Below, one piece after another: positions 60,258-64,000 of a stretch of 64,000 nucleotides of DNA. The notes below the pieces were generated by a model. It was not told the DNA's origin. It made no database searches and saw only the letters and a program-made list of their open reading frames with translations. The position numbers were made by a program, and so were the translations under genes. The stretch is from Bacteroides sp. (GTDB lineage: Bacteria > Bacteroidota > Bacteroidia > Bacteroidales > Muribaculaceae), in assembly GCA_014802045.1 (NCBI GenBank), contig JAAVDA010000024.1, positions 1 through 64,000 of the forward strand, in the 5' to 3' direction. The first letter of the stretch is position 1. Every line of letters starts with the position of its first letter.

Positions 60258-61022
60258 ATGATAGACAAAATTGTGCCACTAATAATTCTTCTTTTTGTCG
60301 TTGGTCTTAATTGCGTAGTTATAATCTTAATACGTAGTAATCCAGAGATAATATCAGGGTTCAAAATGGGTGATGAGCCAGAGCAAAGAGATAGTAATAT
60401 AATGTGGGTCGGGTTACTGCTGCGATATATACATCGAGCTAATTGGATAACACTCATATGTGGTATAATAGGAATAGTAGGTAAATGGCAGTTGATTTAT
60501 CTACTGTCTTTAATCGTTCCTATAAGTTGTGCAATATTATTGGCTTATGGAAATAAGCCGACACTTGTTAGAAAAGGAAATAGAAAAAGAGGATATTTTG
60601 TAGCCTTATTTACAGGAATTATTATCCTTTGCCTCTCGGTATTTTACTCATGGAGAAGGAATCTCGAAGTAACTTTTTCAGGAGACAAAATGGAAATCTC
60701 AGGGTTATATGGGATGAATATACCTATTGAAGATATTACTCAGTTGACACTCTGCCCTTCACTACCCAAGATAGCGATTAGGACAAATGGATTTGCATTC
60801 GGCAATACTCGTTTAGGACACTTTCGTACTGAAGAGAGTAAAAATATCATTCTATTCACCCACTCTGATAGTATATTTGTGCGGGCGATTAAGGATGATG
60901 GAACGGTATTCTATATTTCATATAGGGAAAGTGAAGCTACCAAACAATTGTTCTTGAAAATCCAGGATAGACTGGGCAAGTCAGTCGAGACTGAAGAGGG
61001 TGTGGCGGATGTCGGAGGCTAA
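60258..61022 (+). CDS. DUF3784-type membrane protein with bacterial PH-like domain
   Basis: A 254-residue protein. The N-terminal half has four hydrophobic helices, of which IVPLIILLFVVGLNCVVIILI followed by PEIISGF and WITLICGIIGIVGKW resemble the DUF3784 family. The C-terminal half, after FTGIIILCLSVFYSW, looks like a bacterial PH domain (VTFSGDKMEISGLYGMNIPIEDITQL...). The gene is strikingly A+T-rich compared with its neighbours, suggesting recent acquisition. The ATG at 60258 is preferred to the TTG at 60237. Its 3' end overlaps the antisense B3/4 pseudogene by about 40 nt. Function unknown. Confidence 0.72.
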   Translation: MIDKIVPLIILLFVVGLNCVVIILIRSNPEIISGFKMGDEPEQRDSNIMWVGLLLRYIHRANWITLICGIIGIVGKWQLIYLLSLIVPISCAILLAYGNKPTLVRKGNRKRGYFVALFTGIIILCLSVFYSWRRNLEVTFSGDKMEISGLYGMNIPIEDITQLTLCPSLPKIAIRTNGFAFGNTRLGHFRTEESKNIILFTHSDSIFVRAIKDDGTVFYISYRESEATKQLFLKIQDRLGKSVETEEGVADVGG

Positions 61023-61660
61023 TCCGTAGCGAGTGAAGAGATCGGTGAATTGAGCCAGCACGTTCTCAGCATCGATCTCCGGATCAAAGAGATGGACGGT
61101 GACAAGGAGATGTGTGGTGTTGTCAGATAGTTTGGTACGCTCATTGTCGCTGGTAGGTGTGCCTATACCTCCAGTAGCATCACGTACAATAGGCATGCCG
61201 GCAATGTTAATCTCTCCACGGCCTATGCCTGTATATGGCTCTCTTTCGCGGCCTATGCCCACATGAAGGGTGTGGCCGTCGACTTTGTCGGCATCAAAGC
61301 AGCCGACTGCACAGCCGGTAAGGAGAGAGCTGATTGCCGGCATCGACGAGAGCACTGACATTATATAGTCCCAGACCGCGGACTATGCGCCTCATGAGCT
61401 GTTCCTGCGAGGGGCGGTAGCGGTTGGGTTCTTTACCGCAGGCTTTGTAGGCGGCACGAGTGGCTGCGATGGGAGATAATAGGTTGATACTTTCAAGCGG
61501 GGTGCGGGAGGCGATATCGGCGGCAAGAGCATCTATCTCGGCACTTTGGGTGGGAGAGGTGGATGTGTTCTTTACCCGGACCCTCTACTACGAGGATGCG
61601 GTAGCCGTAGATACGGTCAGAAAAATCAGGGTCAAATTCTACGGTGGTGGTTGTATCCAT
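60981..61660 (-). pseudogene. Frameshifted B3/4 (tRNA-binding) domain protein
   Basis: The minus strand encodes, in three successive frames, one protein of the B3/4 family (related to the editing domain of PheRS beta). Frame one, from the ATG at 61660, gives MDTTTTVEFDPDFSDRIYGYRILVVEG. The next frame gives VKNTSTSPTQSAEIDALAADIASRT, then ATRAAYKACGKEPNRYRPSQ and RRIVRGLGLYNVSALVDAGNQL. The third gives LLTGCAVGCFDADKVDG, then EPYTGIGRGEINIAGMPIVRDA and GGIGTPTSDNERTKL to the stop. One extra base near 61580 (GGTCCGGG context) and one near 61326 (CTCTCTCC context) explain both shifts. Otherwise the reading is well preserved, so inactivation is recent or the bases are sequencing errors. Confidence 0.82.
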
Positions 61661-61735
61661 GCGGCAAAAGTAACAAATTTCAGATAAACCATGCCGGATG
61701 CAGAGGAAAGATTTTCATTTTTCGGCGGATTGATG

Positions 61736-61743
61736 TAACTTTG
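61736..61743 (+). promoter_or_regulatory. -7 box of yqeY
   Basis: TAACTTTG 26 nt before the ATG at 61770. A TTTG -33 element is not evident. Confidence 0.45.
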
Positions 61744-61769
61744 TGACTTCTTAATCAAGACATACAACG

Positions 61770-62219
61770 ATGGATTTATTTGACCGTATAAGCGCCGATA
61801 TCAAGGCCGCGATGCTCGCCAAAGATAAGGTGCGCCTCGAGACTCTGCGCGGCATAAAGAAAGAATTTCTCGAAGCCAAGACCGCCAAGGGTGGCGACGG
61901 CACACTCTCCGACGAGACCGCTACAAAGATAATGACCAAGATGGTGAAGCAGCGTCGTGAGACTGCCGAGATTTATGCTCAGCAGCAGCGTCCGGAGCTT
62001 GCCGCCAACGAACTCGCCGAGGCTGCCGTGATAGAGGAATATCTGCCCAAGCAGCTCACTGAAGAGGAGCTCACAGAGGAGCTGCGCAAGATCATAGCTC
62101 AGACCGGTGCCACATCTGCCAAGGAGATGGGCAAGGTGATGGGTGTGGCTTCTAAAGCTCTCGCCGGACGTGCCGACGGCCGCGCAATATCGGCAAAGGT
62201 AAAGGAACTTCTTGCTTAA
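61770..62219 (+). CDS. GatB/YqeY domain protein
   Basis: A 149-residue protein of the YqeY family, similar to the tRNA-binding C-terminal domain of GatB. It begins MDLFDRISADIKAAMLAKDKVRLETLRGIKKEF and has the second helical subdomain EEYLPKQLTEEELTEELRKIIAQTGATSAKEMGKVMG. A role in tRNA-dependent processes is suspected but not shown. It is 13 nt upstream of serS and probably cotranscribed with it. Confidence 0.92.
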   Translation: MDLFDRISADIKAAMLAKDKVRLETLRGIKKEFLEAKTAKGGDGTLSDETATKIMTKMVKQRRETAEIYAQQQRPELAANELAEAAVIEEYLPKQLTEEELTEELRKIIAQTGATSAKEMGKVMGVASKALAGRADGRAISAKVKELLA

Positions 62220-62232
62220 TCACTATAGTGAC

Positions 62233-63504
62233 ATGCTTACACTTCAGCAGATAAAAGAAAATCCCGACTTCGTCGTGGAGCGTCTCGCTGTCAAGGGTTT
62301 TGACGGACGTGAGGCGATTGATACCATACTCAAGCTCGACGCAACCCGCAGAGAGCTCCAACTGAGCAACGATACCCGTGCGGCCGAGCTCAATAAGTGT
62401 GCGGCCGAAATCGGCGCCCTCATGAAGCAGGGCCGCAAAGAGGAGGCTGCCGAAGCCAAAATAAAGGTTGCTGCCATGAAGGAGGTGCAGAAGGAGATTG
62501 CCGACCGTCTGGCTAAGGCCGAGACCGAGATACGCGACATTCTGCTCACCATACCCAATCTCCCCTGTGCGGCTGTTCCCGCCGGGCTCACCGCGGCCGA
62601 CAATGTGGTGGAGAAGACCGGAGGCCCCATGCCCGACCTGCCGGAAGATGCTCTGCCCCACTGGGATCTCGCCAAGAAATACAATCTGATAGATTTCGAC
62701 CTCGGTGTGAAGATAACCGGAGCCGGATTCCCGGTCTATCTCGGCAAGGGTGCCCGCCTGCAGCGTGCCCTCATCCAGTTCTTCCTCGACGAAGCCGGAA
62801 AAGCCGGCTATCTTGAGGTGCAGCCCCCCTATGTGGTAAATGAAGCCTCGGGCTATGGCACCGGGCAGCTCCCCGACAAAGAGGGTCAGATGTATTATAT
62901 CAACGAAGACAACCTCTATCTCATTCCCACCGCCGAGGTGCCCGTCACAAACCTCTACCGCGATGTGATTATCCCCGAAAAATCACTTCCGATAAAAAAC
63001 TGCGCCTACTCCGCCTGCTTCCGTCGTGAAGCCGGCAGCTATGGCAAGGATGTGCGAGGCCTCAACCGCCTGCATCAGTTTGACAAGGTCGAAATCGTGC
63101 GCATCGAGAAGCCCGAAGATTCTTATGCCGCTCTTGAAGAGATGAAAGCCCACGTGCAGGGTCTGCTCGACAAGCTCGGTCTCCCCTGGCACATTCTTCG
63201 TCTCTGTGGAGGCGACATGAGCTTCACCTCGGCCATTACTTTTGACTTCGAAGTATGGTCTGCCGCCCAGAAGAGATGGCTTGAGGTATCGTCTGTGTCA
63301 AACTTTGAGACCTATCAGGCCAACCGCCTGAAGTGCCGCTATCGCGATGCCGACAAGAAGACACGCCTCTGCCACACCCTCAATGGGTCTGCTCTCGCTC
63401 TGCCGCGTATCATGGCGGCTCTGCTCGAAAACAATCAGACTCCACAGGGTATCGTGGTGCCGGAATGCCTGCGCCGCTACACCGGATTTGATATCATCGA
63501 CTGA
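62233..63504 (+). CDS. serS: Seryl-tRNA synthetase
   Basis: A class II synthetase of 423 residues. The N-terminal coiled-coil tRNA-binding arm (about 27-105) is followed by the catalytic core: the motif 1 region GYLEVQPPYVVNEASGYGTGQLP, LIPTAEVPVTNLYRDV, motif 2 ACFRREAGSYGKDVRGLNRLHQFDKVE and motif 3 HTLNGSALALPRIMAALLENNQ. The ATG at 62233 gives the standard N terminus MLTLQQIKENPDFV; an earlier in-frame ATG at 62212 would overlap yqeY and is less likely. Confidence 0.96.
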   Translation: MLTLQQIKENPDFVVERLAVKGFDGREAIDTILKLDATRRELQLSNDTRAAELNKCAAEIGALMKQGRKEEAAEAKIKVAAMKEVQKEIADRLAKAETEIRDILLTIPNLPCAAVPAGLTAADNVVEKTGGPMPDLPEDALPHWDLAKKYNLIDFDLGVKITGAGFPVYLGKGARLQRALIQFFLDEAGKAGYLEVQPPYVVNEASGYGTGQLPDKEGQMYYINEDNLYLIPTAEVPVTNLYRDVIIPEKSLPIKNCAYSACFRREAGSYGKDVRGLNRLHQFDKVEIVRIEKPEDSYAALEEMKAHVQGLLDKLGLPWHILRLCGGDMSFTSAITFDFEVWSAAQKRWLEVSSVSNFETYQANRLKCRYRDADKKTRLCHTLNGSALALPRIMAALLENNQTPQGIVVPECLRRYTGFDIID

Positions 63505-63529
63505 CATATAGCCACAATATTGTCCGCTG

Positions 63530-64000
63530 ATGGAGAAAAAAAGCATATGGGACCTCGACCGTGATTCGGTCGAGGTCTTTCGTTCGAAAAAAAAGCTGCC
63601 TCTCACGGTGGTGCTCGATAATATAAGGAGTCTCAATAATATTGGCTCGATATTCCGCACCTCCGATGCCTTCATGGTGAGACGGATAATGCTCTGCGGC
63701 ATAACGGCCACACCTCCCTCGGCCGAGATTCACAAGACCGCCCTCGGAGCCGAAGAGTCGGTGAGTTGGGAATATTATCCCGAGACGATGGATGCAATAA
63801 GAGTGCTGAAGGCAGAGGGCACTATGGTGTGCGTGCTTGAACAGGTGAAAGACAGCGTGATGCTCCACGATTTTCACCCCTGTCCCTCCGGAAGCTTTGC
63901 TATCGTAGCGGGTCACGAGGTGCATGGTGTGGATCAGGCTGTGGTAGATGAAGCCGATGTGTGTCTGGAGATTCCGCAGTTTGGCACTAAACACTCCCTA
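63530..64000 (+). CDS. TrmH/SpoU-family RNA 2'-O-methyltransferase (partial)
   Basis: The first 157 codons of an AdoMet-dependent tRNA/rRNA 2'-O-ribose methylase with the SPOUT knot fold. Motif 1 is NIRSLNNIGSIFRTSDAF, motif 2 is FAIVAGHEVHGV, and the motif 3 start CLEIPQFGTKHSL is cut by the window edge. The usual motif 2 GNE is GHE, as in many relatives. The first codons contain a perfect 11-bp hairpin (63551-63577). It starts 25 nt after serS. Confidence 0.85.
   Translation, partial: MEKKSIWDLDRDSVEVFRSKKKLPLTVVLDNIRSLNNIGSIFRTSDAFMVRRIMLCGITATPPSAEIHKTALGAEESVSWEYYPETMDAIRVLKAEGTMVCVLEQVKDSVMLHDFHPCPSGSFAIVAGHEVHGVDQAVVDEADVCLEIPQFGTKHSL

Overview
The window reads as a contiguous piece of a Bacteroidales chromosome, probably a gut member and possibly Muribaculaceae (the family is inference). 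The evidence is the Bacteroidetes-type promoters (TTTG, about 19-20 nt, TAnnTTTG), BF3164-type and NigD-like lipoproteins, SusC-era outer-membrane barrels, DUF1846 and DUF3784 proteins, a fused KorA subunit and an inositol-lipid gene cluster. Most of the window is dense, G+C-rich housekeeping sequence with short gaps and many ATGA-type overlaps.

Layout. 1-16130: flavodiiron protein, LolD-type ATPase, lipoprotein, cysS, HAD phosphatase, propeller lipoprotein, recO, pnp, two orphan histidine kinases with a K+/H+ antiporter, and a DUF1846 protein. 16198-23998: a visibly A+T-richer island bounded by two direct copies of a 156-bp hairpin-rich repeat. It holds outer-membrane barrels (one intact, one truncated), a truncated glycosyltransferase, a LuxI/FeeM-like GNAT N-acyltransferase, a PAS-LuxR regulator and a ThiF/E1-like adenylyltransferase, plus an ISAs1 transposase relic. 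The SRP RNA gene follows directly (24041-24145). 24283-38705: TPR protein, barrel, polyprenol-phosphate mannosyltransferase, pyrC, korAB, OmpA-like lipoprotein, three tandem FKBP isomerases and an LPS-kinase-like protein. 38782-48444 (minus strand): an operon led by pdxA whose other members look like the Bacteroides inositol-lipid pathway (nucleotidyltransferase, ATP-grasp, PgpA, GtrA, PIP synthase, AUR1-like PAP2, PlsC-like acyltransferase, second CDP-alcohol transferase, HAD, inositol-3-phosphate synthase). 48609-55196: hypCDE plus a periplasm-facing group 1 [NiFe] hydrogenase (small, large, cytochrome b, protease). 55215-59171: an EmrAB-TolC type efflux system. 59172-60257: a gene-free stretch of hairpins and a 7-bp tandem repeat. 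60258-64000: a DUF3784-PH membrane protein, a frameshifted B3/4 pseudogene, yqeY, serS and a TrmH-family methylase that runs off the end.

The most interesting signal is in the island. An identical 13-mer, ACACAAAAGGGTA, lies in front of the glycosyltransferase/barrel operon, the GNAT gene, the LuxR gene and the ThiF gene. At three of these promoters it sits exactly 24 nt upstream of a TAnnTTTG -7 box, and none of the three has a TTTG -33 element. This is the architecture expected for class-II activation by a LuxR-type protein. Together with a LuxI/FeeM-like acyltransferase it suggests a self-contained acyl-signal circuit controlling cell-surface genes in a Bacteroidales. The identity of any signal and the role of the ThiF protein are not readable from the sequence.
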